Below the pieces are notes generated by a model. That model had not been told where the DNA came from. It did no database searches and worked only from the letters and a program-made list of their open reading frames with translations. A stretch of 64,000 bases of DNA, from contig CP126204.1 in the NCBI GenBank assembly GCA_030272155.1, positions 4,331,501-4,395,500 on the forward strand. The letters are read 5' to 3'. Source of the DNA: Tetradesmus obliquus. Its lineage: Eukaryota > Chlorophyta > Chlorophyceae > Sphaeropleales > Scenedesmaceae. Numbering within the stretch: the first letter of the stretch is position 1; every line of letters starts with the position of its first letter. The position numbers and the translations under genes are program-made. Shown here in pieces: positions 43,362-56,217 of this stretch.

Positions 43362-44037
43362 TCACGCGCCCTTGACAAGCGAGACAGTCTCGCCATCCAC
43401 CTGGAAGGTGCCCGGGTGCTGCGACAAGAACACCTTGTACTTGGGCGCATTTTGTGGCCGCTTGACCTTGGAGCCCAGTGCATTCAGCGTGCTTGGGCCC
43501 TTGCGCAGCTCCGCCACCAGCTGCTTCATAAACTCCGCCTCGCTTCCGGGGGTGGCTGCGGCAGCAGCAGCAGCAGCAGCAGGAGTGAAAACAAAGTGCG
43601 AAAAACGATGTGAGCAGCTTGTACAGCGCAAGCCCAGCGACCAGCTGCTTCATGAACTCGGCCTCGCTGCCTGGAGTGGCTGCGGCAGCAGCAGCAGCAC
43701 CAGCAGCAGCAGCAGCAGCGGCAGCGAGCGGCGGCAGCAGCAGCAGCAGCAGCAGCAGCGGCAGCAGCAGCGGCAGCAGCAGCGGCAGCAGCAGCAGCAG
43801 CAGCAGTGACAGAGTTCAGTCATTCGTGCTGAGTCCTGACTGCGCAGCTCTGCCACCAGCTGCTTCATGAACCCTGCCTTGCTGCCAGGCGTGGCTGTGC
43901 CAGCAGCAGCAGCGACGGCAGCAACAACTTCATAAGAAGAAACGGACATTGTTTAGAAAGTAGTGCAGGCGCGCTGACAGCGCAGCTCCGCCACCAGCTG
44001 CTTCATGAACTCCGCCTTACTGCCTGAAGTGGCTGCG

Positions 44038-44069
<32 letters not shown>

Positions 44070-44940
44070 GCAACCGCCATGCTCTGTGTGAATGGTAAAT
44101 CCTGCAGTTCTAACCATGTAGTGCCACCCTGCACATGTGCACTCCACACAGAAGAAATGTGAGCGCGAAAGACAGCACGGCCCTCACCTCCGCCTGCTGC
44201 TGCTGCTGTCTTGGCCTGCGGGCCCTTGGCGGGTGCGCTCTGCGCCACTGCCTTGCCACCCTCCGCCTTCTGCCGCTTGCCTGCTGGGGCTGGCTGCGGC
44301 GTCATGGGCTGCGCGGGGCGCTTGGCCTTGCCTGCTGCTGCAGGCTGCGTGATAAAACAGGAAACAGGATAGAGCAACAGAGTGCAGCAGAGCCCAGCAG
44401 AACAGATGGATGTCAGTAGGGTCATGGGCTGCGCGGGGCGCTTGGCCTTGCCTGCTGCTGCAGGCTGCGCAACAGAACAGGGGGCAGCGCAGAGCAGCAG
44501 AGTGCAGCAGAGTGGTGTGGGAACAGGTGTCACTAGAGTGAATCAGGGGCAGCCACATCGGTTTCGTTGGCAGTGCTTGTCGCTTGTCACGTGCTGTCCA
44601 CGCATCCAAGATAGCTCATGGCAGAAGTATGGCAACGCAGTGACAGCCGGGACTGCTGTTCAGCCGGCGCTGCCGGCATGGGACATAAACTTGCAGACAT
44701 CTGGCATATTGCATGCTTGCGGCTGGCAGCTGCTGCAGGGCGATCAGGCGGAGCTGGGGAGATCTGCACCACTCCTTGGCTGCTCACCTTTGGCACCTCC
44801 TCCTCCTCCTCAGACTCCTCTTCATCTTCATCCTCGTCTTCATCCTCCTCATCTGCAGCAGGACAGCGCAGCATATTCAGCAAAAAGAGTTATACTCAGT
44901 GCAAGCCGGGCTCATACCAGCCGCCTCTGCAACATGACAG

Positions 44941-44996
<56 letters not shown>

Positions 44997-45003
44997 TGCA
45001 GTG

Positions 45004-45060
<57 letters not shown>

Positions 45061-46926
45061 CATGCGGGCAGGCTGCTGCAAATGCACTCAAGCTGTCACA
45101 AATGCACTCAAAATGCAAATGCACCCAAGCGCCCAGCAATACAGCAGCAGGGCAACAACATCAGCTGCCCCCAACCAACGGCTATAGTGTTCAGGACATG
45201 CCACATGCCACATGCCACATGCCACAACGGCTATAGTGTTCAGGACATGCCACATGCCACATGCCACATGCCACATGCCACATGCCACATGCCACAACGG
45301 CTATAGTGTTCAGGACATGCCACATGTGCATGTCAAGGTGCATACAAGTACACCTGCATGTGACAGTCACAGGCGCAGCAGTCCTACATGAACACGTGCC
45401 TGCATGCCTATTATCTATCATCGCACCTTCATCCTCATCCTCATCCTCGTCATCTTCGTCCTCATCTTCATCGTCCGATGATGCCTCCACATCCATCGCC
45501 TGCGGGCCAGCTGCTGCTGCAGCTGCAGCAGACGAGCGATGGCAGCAGCAGAGGGACAGACCAACAGGCAGGCAGGCAGGTGATGTGTCAGACATGCTTT
45601 ATTCAGAAACAGCGGCACGAGATTGCCAGCAATGTGCACCAGGTGTAGCACAAAGTGGACACACAACCACACAACAGACTTACCACCAGGACCACAGCCA
45701 TAATATGTGCCAGCACACACCCAGATTGGGCAGCACAACAACAAACTTGAAGCTGAGATGACGCTACACAGTACAGCAGCTGGCACACAGCACGCACCCT
45801 CTGCGTACTCTACTCCTGCCCCCCGGTCCTCAGAGTCAATGTCTAGGCACTGAGCATATGCACCAGGTGTTGAGACTAGTTGGCACAAACACAGACGAAT
45901 CACCACCAGGACAGACACACGCCAAATATCAGCACGACCACAGCAGCAACACCACAGCCCCGAAACCAAAACATGCTCTGCATAATCCACAACATATAGC
46001 ACTGTGATTTCACAAACAAACAGAACAGCACGCACCCTCTGCGTACTCCACTCCTGCCACTAAGTCCTCTGAATCAATGTCTAGGGGGTCCCCTGACTCC
46101 TCGTCCTCGTCATCTTCATCATATTCACTGCTGCTGCCGCCTGCTGCTGCTGCTGCCATGTCAAACGACTTGGCACCTAGCTTGCGGTCATATTCGTCAC
46201 CTTGCAGCACAGCATGCATCAATAGCAGCAGCAGCAGCAGCAGCCGTGGCGCGCGCACACAGGAAAGGCGTCAGACATGTGTGCGCGCGCCATGGCTGCT
46301 GCTGCTGCTGCTGCTGCTGCTGTGCCCTGAGGCTGTTGCAAACTGCTGCTGACAAGCTTCAACAGACAGCAAACAGGCAAGGCCAGCCAACCCCACAGAC
46401 ATCAGAACAGCCACCACAACCTGTTGCTACTCATACACCCACCAAACATGTACATATAGTGATATGAAAAGCCGCAACATGTTGCTCACACCATGCAGTG
46501 ACAAAACACACGTAACTGGCAGAGGCACCACACCCAGCCAGTGCTGACTGCAAACGCCAACGGGATGGCACAACAGCTGCACAGGTGCTGCCACATTTTG
46601 TTACATTTAGGCTGCGATCTTGCTGTACACATGCAGACAAGAAGCTGAATTTCGCACGCAGCGCTGCCATTTCTGAGCACCAGCGCATTGACGCTGCATT
46701 GCAGACATGGACTTGAAAGCATCCGCTGGTATCTGCAATGGACAACCTGCATGCACTGCTGCTGCTGCTCCTGCTGCTGCTGCTGCTGCTGCTGGCAACT
46801 CACCCTCCTCATCCTCGTCCTCCTCGTCCTCGTCCTCTTCGCTGTCACCCTCCCCCTCGTCATCGCTCTCATCCTCGTCTTCATCGTCACTCTCCCCCTC
46901 CTCTTCGCTCTCGCTGTCTTGCTGCT

Positions 46927-46967
<41 letters not shown>

Positions 46968-48305
46968 GCCTGCTTTGCATTGCCCTGTGGCAGCAGGACA
47001 GCCGCAGCCGGCAAGAACACAGCAGGAAGCAGCAGTACCAGCGGGTTAGAGATGCAAGAGAGGCACATTACTGGCTTATTCCTGGTCAAAAAGGCGACGA
47101 ATGCACCTAAATCGCAGCAGCCAAGCATACCAGCTGCTGCTGCATCGCATACTGTACTGCTGCTGTACTTCATGTTGTACTGCCTGCTGTACTGCTGATG
47201 TACTGCCCAGGTCCACATTTGCATGTCTGCCCTGCAGCTAGCACTACAACAGCCGAGATGCACTGCAAACTGCATTCACAGCTGATGCATATGTCAGACA
47301 TAGCTGCTGCTATCGGCAGTGCACGGAGAGCCTCCTGACTGTCTCCTACTTTGCTGCTGGCTGTACTGCTGCCGTCTCGGACCCAGCGCAAACCCAGCAC
47401 TATCAGCAGACATCTTGCAGGATTGCTGTCGCGCCTGCTGCTGCTACTGCTGCTGGATGGGAAACATGTCCACATCACACACCAGGCAGGGCACCAGCTG
47501 CGCACCTTTGCTGCTGCTGCTGCTGGCGCGCCGTTGGCGATCAGCGGCACTGCTGCTGGCGCCTCATCATCGTCACTCTCACTCTCACTCTCCTCGTCCT
47601 CATCCTCATCTTCATCCTCATCCATGCTGTACTCGTCATCGCTGACCAAGTCACTCGCAAAGGAGCGAGTGAGGTAGCCGCTGAGCCACACACTGCTCTT
47701 GCCTGTGTGCCTAAAGCCAGTGGTGCGCGAGATGCCGAAATCAAGCGCAAACTGATCTGTGCGGCCTGCTGCCAGCGTGCCCAGCGCCACCTCGCCCTGC
47801 TGCTTGCCATCCACTGAGTGAGGGATGGCTTTAATGACGTGGCGGTCGTTGGTGGCCTTTTCGCCCAGTGCACAGCCGGTGATGTGCACGATCTCGAAGC
47901 TGCAAGGGCGGGAAAGCACGGCAGCAGGGGTGGCAGCAGCAAGAATGAGGGATGAGAGAGGATGACATGGTATGCAGCGGGTGGTGATGTGGATGAAGAT
48001 GATCTGCTGGTGATGAACAAGGCCACATATGGCTGCTGCTGCCTGTGATGCTGCTGCCAAGGATGCTGCAGCCGCTTCAGCCACTGCTGATCAGATGCTG
48101 CAGCACCAGCGGCTGCAGAAGGCCTGCAGCTGGCGGCTGTAACGTGAGACTAACAATACAAATACTGCACCATGATCCGGGCAACTCACACGCCGCTCAT
48201 GTCAGTGATCTTGGCCTCCACTGTTTTGCCAGGGGGTATCTCCAGCGACCAGAACTCTAGGTTAGTTGGCGCTCCAGGAAACTCATCATCCTGGAAATCA
48301 CTCAT
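43362..48305 (-). CDS. Nucleoplasmin/HD2-like acidic nuclear protein
   Basis: Exon 1, 48190-48305, starts MSDFQDDEFPGAPTNLEFW and joins in phase to exon 2, 47506-47899. Together they form a nucleoplasmin-like beta domain like those of plant HD2 histone deacetylases and FKBP53: LEFWSLEIPPGKTVEAKI, VALGTLAAGRTDQFALDF, TGKSSVWLSGYLTRS. Exon 2 ends in a DEDEDEDEDEESESESDDDE stretch. Further acidic exons lie at about 46801-46980, 46060-46200, 45415-45500 and 44790-44850. They are followed by a basic Pro/Ala/Lys region (GKAKRPAQPMTPQPAPAGKR). A compact C-terminal segment (FMKQLVAELRKGPSTLNALG, then HPGTFQVDGETVSLVKGA) looks like a small winged-helix or LOTUS-like fold. It probably acts in the nucleus or nucleolus as a histone or ribosome-assembly chaperone; deacetylase activity cannot be inferred. 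Middle exon boundaries are uncertain. Confidence 0.75.
43625..44070 (-). repeat. Upstream copies of the C-terminal exon head
   Basis: TPGS(E/K)AEFMKQLVAELR, the head of the last exon (intact copy about 43362-43556), recurs at about 43640-43680, 43848-43895 and 43983-44030. Each is preceded on the sense strand by a CTG tract and a CGCAG or similar acceptor. The large CAG/CGG tract at 43685-43807 lies between two copies. Confidence 0.88.
44942..45061. repeat. Long CAG tracts
   Basis: Two runs (44942-44997 and about 45011-45061) of nearly pure CAG separated by a short interruption, in an intron of the HD2-like gene. Confidence 0.95.
45180..45320. repeat. (CCACATG)n minisatellite with 27-bp spacers
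   Basis: Runs of the 7-mer CCACATG (about 3 at 45200-45222, then 7 at 45249-45295) alternate with CAACGGCTATAGTGTTCAGG. Both levels are tandemly repeated. It lies in an intron of the HD2-like gene. Confidence 0.92.
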
Positions 48306-48786
48306 TGCTGCTGATGTATACGGGTTGAGACGTCCAGCCAGCAGAGACTACGCAGAAGAGCAGCAGCGCACACGGCGAGTGCGTAAGCAAGTGTGAGGTG
48401 ATCGCCTCTCACGTCGCCTTATATGAATGTAACAAAAAAACACGTGATACGTTGAAGCATTGCAGAGGCTTTTGGTGGCACGTTGATTGGGGGTTACAAC
48501 CCCAAAGTGTCATTTGCACTGTCACAGCCAGCCGGGCTGAGCCCGAAGGTGAAAATTGTTGTCGCGCCATACAAGTTGGTGATTGCAACTTCTGTGTTGC
48601 ATTCAAGACCTTGCACTGGGCAGCTGCTGGTATACAGGCGTCCTCAAACTCTCTGTACTTGAGCACAACTTGAAACTGTTAAATTCGTCACCGAAATACT
48701 TTCGGTCCTATATAAAGTACCATTTTGACATGCATGACTGCGTAAGGTCAAGTCGGTTCACTCTTTAAACCGACATTCAGACACAG
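48306..48786. promoter_or_regulatory. Bidirectional promoter between HD2-like and LRR genes
   Basis: 481 bp separate two divergent start codons. TATATAAAG at 48709-48717 lies about 70 bp before the LRR gene ATG and is a good TATA box for the plus direction. The spacer has fewer triplet repeats than the genes around it. Confidence 0.6.
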
Positions 48787-51700
48787 ATGGCTGGCGAGCT
48801 CAAAGGCTCGCTGCTGCATTCCGGAAAACATACCAGCGATGCTAATGCCTTTAAGTCGGCATCAAATCCCTTCAAGGCTGCAGCAATCGCAGCAGTGGCC
48901 AGCACAGCAGGTGGAGCGCCTGATGGGTTCACGCCTCGCAAGTACATCAAAGTGCTGCATCAATGCGTTAGAATGCTAGATAAACATCGGCAACATCTTC
49001 CAGACGAGGTCTTGAAGGCGCTGAAGGTGAGATAGCAGCTGTACAGCAGCACATAGCGCGGTCAACAATTGCACACTGCCAGTTGCTGCCTTGCCAGCAA
49101 CAGCAGCACTCATACCAATTTGACTTGCACTGCACCTACAGGAGCTTGATACAGTGGTCAAGGAGGCAGCTAGCACACACAGCGCAGCTGCAAAGGGCAA
49201 GCTGCACTACTTCCTGCAAGAAGGTAGGCTGATTACGGCAGCACCAGCCTGCACAGCACATCGCCTGTAACAGCGCAAAGCTGTAGAACTCTGGCTTGCT
49301 GCATCGGCTGTCAACTACAGCTATGCACAGCAAGCCATAGAGCAATGCTGTGTTGGAGCAGCTAGAAACACACAAAGATCAATCAGGCCATCCGCATTTG
49401 TATTGGCTGCTGATTCGGAGCCTGCCGCGCGCACTCACCAACCAACCTGTGTTGCGGGATGTTCACAGATTTGCAGGTGCAGCGATTGCAATGTGCTGCC
49501 GTTGCCCTGCACAGCTTGGTCAGCAGCTTGGTGAAGCTGTCAAGCTATGAAGCGCCAGACTTGAAGGTGGGGTCATTTGTCACAGCAGCCGCAGCTGCAG
49601 CAGCACTGTAGCGTTCACAGCAGCAAACAGCAAATTCAGCGACGCTCTTTGAGAGCCTGTTTTCCTTCGTGGCTGGCTGTCGGCATCTGCATGGGCAAGT
49701 AGCCAACAGCTGCCTGCAGGGCCCACTGACTTCAGGCATCTTTGATCTTGCATCGCAGCAGCTGGTCCTTTGCAATCAATCGAAACTTGTGGCCAACTGC
49801 AGCTGACATTTGCCCATGCAACATGTCGTGCATCATCGATGTTGTGCTGCTGTTGCCTGCCATGCAGGCTGATGTGCAGGAGGTTGCCAGCAAGCTTAGC
49901 AGCAGCAGGTGCAACCTGCCTGCGCACCAGCTGCAGCTCATTGAGGAGTTCAGGACCCTGGTGAGTACGCTGGCGCAGTTGAACCCGCAGCTCAGCAGTT
50001 TGCGCTCAAGTGCAGCCTATACAGGCATATACAGATAATGCCAGCCGAAGCAGCAGATCAGCTAACTGGCCAGCTGTTAGTAAGCAGATTGGTATCCAGT
50101 TGTGTGGCATTGCGCAATGGAGTACTCCAGCAGTTGAACCATGCAGCTGCTGCTGCTAATGCTGCTGCTGCTGTGCTCAATCTCCAGGCATGGCAGCTGG
50201 ACCCCGCCGCTGAGATCAGCGACGGCATGCACAAGTCTGCTGAGCAGGTGGTGCGCAAGGTCATCATCGAGGTGCACGGGCCCTTCTTTAACGCAGAGGT
50301 GCGCAGGATCCAACAAGTGTTGCGACGGCAGCAGTGGGGCAGGCTGAAAGCCGTTGAGCTGTTGGCAGAGCAGGCAGCAGCAGGGCAACAGCTGCAACCA
50401 GTTGTCCCATTGCAGTGTCAACACCTGCATGAAGGCACGACCTTGCTGCTGGTGCCACCTATCATAGGTAACATGACAACATGCTACTGTTGCTGCGCAC
50501 TGGCAGATCTTAGACAAGGAGCTCACGCACCTGGAGAAGGCAGCATTTGCATGCAGGCACTATCACACACTCCTGATGCCAATGTTGCCACCCCTTTTGA
50601 TGAAGGTGTGTCACTGTTGCTGCTGCAGATCCTGGACAAGGAGCTCACGCACCTGGAGAAGGCAGCAACCCGCCTAGACCCGGTGGCGCAGCGAGCGGAG
50701 GCAGCCAGTGTGAAGCTGCTGGCATCAGCGCTGCTGCAGGTGCACAACGGATATGTTGAGTGCTGTGGTATTCGACTTTTGGGTTTAGTTCTCCGTGTTG
50801 TCCAGTGTAGATTGCAGCACAGACATTAGGAGCACCATGCTGGCAGGCCCTCAGCAAGTCAAGCAATGCATCACACGTGTCCGCAGAGTTCCGTAGCATG
50901 TGGTGTTGCAATCAGTAGCAACCTGCTCGTCAGACATGCAGGCTAAGGAGCAGCCTCCACACACAGCATGCAATTGTTTGAACCTGAGTGCAGGAGATGT
51001 GGCTGTACGACAGCAAGTACTCATGTACTTTGCTGCATGATTTGCCTGCACTCTGTCTGCAGCTGGATGGTGACGAGCCTGTGGATGAAAATCATGACAG
51101 CCTGGCGCCCAGCTGCTGCAGAGCACACATGCACGACATACGGCAAACACTCTTGCACTTGCTGCTGCTGATGCCGATGCTGCTTGACTGCTCCTTCTGT
51201 TCTCTGTCTGCAGCTGGATGGTGATGAGCCTGTGGACGATGATGATGACAGCCTGGCGCCTAGCTGCGGCATTGACCCTTTCTCGGTGCCGTCCTTCGCG
51301 CCAGTCATGCGAGTGGTGGATCCGGCCACGCCGCCGCTGCAGCAGCCGGCGGGTGTGAAGCAGCTGACCATCCAGCTTGCAGGTGTGGCAGCTGCAGGGC
51401 TGGGGTCGACTGCTGCTTGCCGCCACCGTTTATGTAGTTGTGTCCAGTGTTGGCAAATAGCATATGGTAAGGGTTTGAAAATTGCAGTTTGCAGCCGCGT
51501 TGGGTCTGCGCAAAGAGGTTTCTTGTGCTGGCGTTTGATGTATGTGAGCTGAGCCTGCCTGCTTCTTGCTTTGGTTTTTTGGCTGCAGGGGATGACCACA
51601 GCCCAGCCAGCAGCCCCAGTGCGTGTGGCACAGGCTGGTACAGCCCCCTACAGCACTTGCAGCAGCCACACGGTGCACTGCTTGACATGGGGCCGGCGTC

Positions 51701-54331
51701 ACCCGGGCAAGCAGTGCCAGCGGCTGTAGCAATGGGCAGCAGCTGCTTAGGGAACAGCATAGCAGGCAGCCTTAGCAGCAGCAGACCGGGAACAGCAGGT
51801 GTTGTGGCAGCAGGTGCAGCAGCTGTGGTGACAGAAGCAAGTGAAGCCACAACAGCAACCACTGTTGGAGGACCCCGTGCTGCAGCAGCAGCCGCTGTGG
51901 CGGCTGTAGCCATAGCAGACGCAGCAGCAGCAACAGCAGCTGGTGCAGCTCTGCACAGCTCCACTACAGCCAACAGCATAGCGGGACCAGGGGCAGCTGC
52001 AGCAGCATGGGCTGCAGCAGCAGCGGCAGGCCCAGCACCCTCACCGTCAGTGGTGACCATCCCTAGCAGCAGCGTGGCAGATCAGCAGCAGCAGCAGCGG
52101 CAGCAGTGGGCTGCTGACCTGCAGCAGCAGCGGCTGCAGGGCGCCGAGCCAGCAGATGCACAACTCGCAGACTCGCCCTCAGCAGCAGCACCTAGCCAGC
52201 TGCTGGACGAGTTCATTGCCAGCAGCAGCAACCAAGGCAGCAGGGACAGCCGCAAGGCGTGTGTGTTCCATGCGCAGATGCGGCTGCCGCCTGAGGGGCT
52301 GCAGCGGCTGGCTGGCTTCCTGGAGGGCACTGCACGCGTGAGGGGCCTCAGCCTGGCACACAACTGGATCGGGCCGGACGGCATGCAGGTGTGAGAGACA
52401 CACCATGAACCCACTATATACCATCTACGATGGTGCCAGGACCCACATGTAACTATCCTCTCTCATTATAGCGTGGCAGGGCAGCTGCTGAGGGGCTGCA
52501 CAGTTGTGCAGGCTGCAGCCAGGCCATCAACAATGGGGCCATGTGTGTGCTGCTGCATTGCGGAAGGGTTGCATCACCTGTAGCGATGTCAGCATGCGTG
52601 ATGCACGTTTCCAGTGCTGAGTAACAAGCTGCCGCATGAGCCACTTTCAAGCTGCATGAAGAATATTGCATTGACCAGTGTGCTGCTGCTCCTGCTGCCG
52701 CCTGTGGCTGCTGCTGCTCTGCTGGCAGCGCCTATGTGACGCAATGCGCGTAAACAAGTCGGTGCGCATGCTGGACCTACAGGACAACAGGTGCGTGAGT
52801 GCAGGAAAGCCGGCAGCATGTAGCTCCTGCCAGATTCTGGCATTGCTGACAGTTGCGCACAGCCGTCTTATTTGGCATGTCGTGCGGCGTGCTCCTCGAC
52901 ATCTGTTTGCGCTCATGGGTGCATTTGGCATCAGCATGCATGACGCAGGATGTGATCGCAGCTCAACAATGGAGCACCTGCCTGCTTGCTTGTGATCCTG
53001 ACCGCTGCATACCCTCATTGTGCTCAGCATGCCGTGGGACGTGCTTTTGACACATTGACAAATGCGTTTGTTACAGCGATGGTTTGTTGCTTGCGGCTAC
53101 TCGCTGTGCAGGCTGGGTGACGCGGGCGCGTGTGCGCTGGCTGCGCTCATCGCTGACGGCGCCAAGCTCAGCAGCCTGCAGCTGTGCTCCAACGACATCG
53201 GCGACGATGGCATGGTGGCGCTGGCACAGGTGGGAGAGAAAAGTGAATGTGGTGGGCCTTTTGGTTGCTTTCTTGCAGCTGTTTAATGCTTTGAATGAAC
53301 AGAGGGTGATTCTGGAATGTTTTTGTGATTTTGGGTTGCCTGGTGCACGGTCTGGGTCGAAACGTGTGTGCACTGTGTAAGCCGTGCAGAGCAACCATAA
53401 ATGTAATTTTCTCTGTATCTGTGTGTGCACCTGCTGCAGGCCATTAGCAAGGCGCGCTGCCTGGAGAAGCTGTCCATCTACAACAACAGCATCGGCGCGC
53501 GCGGCTGCCAGGCGCTCACAGCAGCAGTGGCGGCAACGCCAGGCCTCAAGGTGATCCGCAGGCCGCCAGCGCCTGGAGCAGTGCTGACTGCTCCATGACG
53601 TGCCAGTCGTGCATCTGCATGCACACATTGCACACACCATCACTCACCTATGGTTCTTGGCAATAGAACTTACGCAAGTGCTCAGCAGCACGCGTTGCAG
53701 CAGATGGCATCATGTACATGGCCAAGCATGGATGGGGAAGGTAGTCGTGCAGTGCTACACTACAAACGCCATGTATGGTGGGCGGCCATGCGCATCTGAG
53801 TGTTGATGGAACGTGGCATGCGTCGCATGCGTGTGCAGGTGGTGGAGTTCCTGCCAGGCAACTGCGCGCCAACAAAAGATGTGAAGGCACTCGCACGGGC
53901 TGTCAAGGCGAACAGGAAGTGAGTGGCTGCATTGCACTGCACCTTGTATTTATGGGTTGGCTGTGGCAATCTTGTGCTTATGCACACAGCATTGAGTGCT
54001 GCATGCAGGCAGGAGCGCATATGCACCATGCTGTGACTGCATCGCGGCAGTGTTGCTGGCACATGCGTTCAGCGCAAGCAGCAGCGCATGCCGTATCAAA
54101 GCAGCAGCAGTGTGGTTGATTTTTACCGATTGGTGATGCAGGCTCCATAGTCAGTGTTTGATCAGGTGACGCACAGAGTGCGTATTAGCGTGAGCCCGCT
54201 ATAGCACGCTGACTCACTCCGACAGCCGCCTGCCCCCTGTTGGTGCCACACTGATGTGCGGCCTTGCCTGCTGCTTCAGGTTCAACATCTGCCACCTTTT
54301 CGGCAAGCAGCGCGCAACACGCGCCAGCTAG
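48787..54331 (+). CDS. Ribonuclease-inhibitor-type leucine-rich repeat protein
   Basis: Exon 1 (48787-49026) begins MAGELKGSLLHSGKHTSDAN and leads into an alpha-helical N-terminal part (KYIKVLHQCVRMLDKHRQHL; then EISDGMHKSAEQVVRKVIIE at about 50190-50400; ILDKELTHLEKAATRLDPVA at 50631). An acidic exon follows at 51211 (LDGDEPVDDDDDSLAPSCGI), then a long Ala/Ser/Gln-rich low-complexity exon (about 51588-52390). The C-terminal LRR exons read VRGLSLAHNWIGPDGMQ, VRMLDLQDNR joined to LGDAGACALAALI, LSSLQLCSNDIGDDGMVAL and LEKLSIYNNSIGARGCQALT. The last exon ends FGKQRATRAS-stop at 54329-54331. RNI-type LRRs are protein-binding; the partner is unknown. The overall layout (helical N-terminus, acidic box, low-complexity linker, LRRs) is one I do not recognise. 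Several middle exon borders are tentative. Confidence 0.7.
50505..50680 (+). repeat. Upstream copy of exon head ILDKELTHLEKAA
   Basis: The head of the exon at about 50631 occurs once before at about 50512-50550 and then diverges. A similar pair exists for LDGDEPVD: upstream partial copy at about 51062-51115, intact exon at about 51214. Confidence 0.85.
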
Positions 54332-55513
54332 CCCAGCGACCCATCCTGCAGTTTTTAGGCCAAGCGCAGCAAGCGGCAAGGAGCAGCTGCAGCAGCAGTG
54401 GCAGCAGAGCAGCCAGCCGCAGCAGGGCGTGTTGATGCACTGCTCCCTGGCAGGCAGCTGTGCCGACAAGTTTCAAAAAAGCCGTTCAGCAAGCAGTGGC
54501 TGTCAAGCTGTGTCGTGTCGGGCAGAGTATCAGACTCGTGGAGTGTTTGGTGGGACGGACAGCAGCAGGTGATAGGTGCTGGGGGTGCAGTGTGTAGTGT
54601 GATGCACACGTGTGTCGTGCTGCAACAGCTGGGTGATTATTGTGTTTCAAGGTGCTGCGTGGCTAGAGGGGCATGACTATTGGCAAAGGGGTGGGAATGA
54701 TTGCTGCAGCTGCATGACCTATCGCATCTGCCTTTTCTGCAACAAGCAATCAGTTTATGATACTCTGCTGGGTTTGCTTTTGAACAGGCTGCCTAGTCCG
54801 GGCACTTGCAGGCTGTGGCCGTGACTGAGATTGTGTCGCTGGGTTCGGCATTCTTGCATTGTCTACGGGTCCACTGCAGCCGCTGCTGCGGCATGTATAA
54901 TGAGTCTGTTATCATTGAATGACCTGGGAGTGCCGTAGGCTTGGTGCATGCAGCATATCATCTGGTTGCAAGCGCATCCTGCTTGCACCTCAAGTGTACG
55001 CTGGGTGTGCTGCAGCTGTGGGAATAGGGGGGTGCGGCGATGCAGCCGCATGGGCTCCCCATCAACAGCAAAACTAAAAAGCAGTGCGGCTTGCAGCTGG
55101 CTTCTGACCGCAGTTTCGAGTTTCCTGTGCCAGATCTTTGGGCACGTTTTGTGGAAGGCTTGCTTTGACCGCGAGGATGTTGTTTCCGGCTGACAGAGAT
55201 GGCACTGCTCATTTGCGCCGCAGCTGTGCTTTGATCTGCTGCCATGGCAATGGCGGCATTGGTGGGTGGATGCGCTCAATTCTTGCGAGCAGCGCAATGC
55301 GCACTGTTTACACCAAGCTCGACAGCGACATGCGTTGTTGAGCATCACAAGCACCGCCCCCAAAGGCGTGTGTTTGCTTGTATGTTCCATCTGCTGTACT
55401 GTTGACTTGGTGTTGGTAGTAGCACACTGTGACAACAGTGCTGGCAGCCGTGATGGTTTGTGTGTATTTTCAGCACCTCAGGTTTTAATCTCAGTGAATT
55501 TCAGTGAAATTGT

Positions 55514-55562
<49 letters not shown>

Positions 55563-56217
55563 GTACCGCCAGCTTATACAGCCCACGGGGATCATTGGCA
55601 GTGATCAGTGGTCCAGCTGGCAGCGTTCATGCATCACTTGCATGTGCATGGTCATATGGTGAGGCCCGTGAGCAGTTCTGCAGCCATGTGTCGGCATGCA
55701 TTCTTTGTAATGCTGCTGTATGGTGATTATCAGCTGGACCAATACACAAGTTGCATGGTATATGCTGCCTTGTAGGTCCTCTGAGACCCAACTTAAAGCC
55801 AACAATGACTGGTGTCTATCTGAATTTTAGAAAGCCTCTGCGGCATGCTGCTGATGCCTTGCAGGGCACAGCAGCATCAACGGGCACCCCAAGATTGTGC
55901 TGGTATTGGAACCAATTCAAATCAGTAGTTTTGATTGACTTTTTGGTGCTCTTCAGACTCGAGCCAACGCGGGTTTGCACGTGACAGCAAGTCGTAGCAT
56001 GTCGTAACCGACTCGAGGCAAACGGACCGACGGCAGTAACATGGTAAGCTCGATGTGTTGTGCTGCTGCTGAAACATACTGAGATTGTTTCTGTACGTGT
56101 TCTTTGCTCAACGATCCTCGCGAATCTTACGGAAGGGCGACAACACGTCCAACGACCTCCGGTTGTGTGCTCTAGCAATCAGCGCCCGTGTCCCAGCGCG
56201 CTTGACATCAAGGTATC
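54332..56217. other. Intergenic region without recognised gene
   Basis: About 1.9 kb. Contains a (CAG)n tract at about 55517-55561 and no open frame with recognisable similarity or consistent splice structure. The 3' UTR of the LRR gene and the promoter of the small secreted gene must lie here. Confidence 0.5.

Noticed and set aside
45180..45320. CCACATG array as a telomeric or interstitial telomere repeat
   Set aside because: The unit does not match known green-algal telomere repeats (TTTAGGG, TTTTAGGG) on either strand.
54332..56217. Several 60-190 codon open frames (for example minus strand 54863-55435)
   Set aside because: No similarity, no splice-consistent extension, and composition like the surrounding non-coding sequence.
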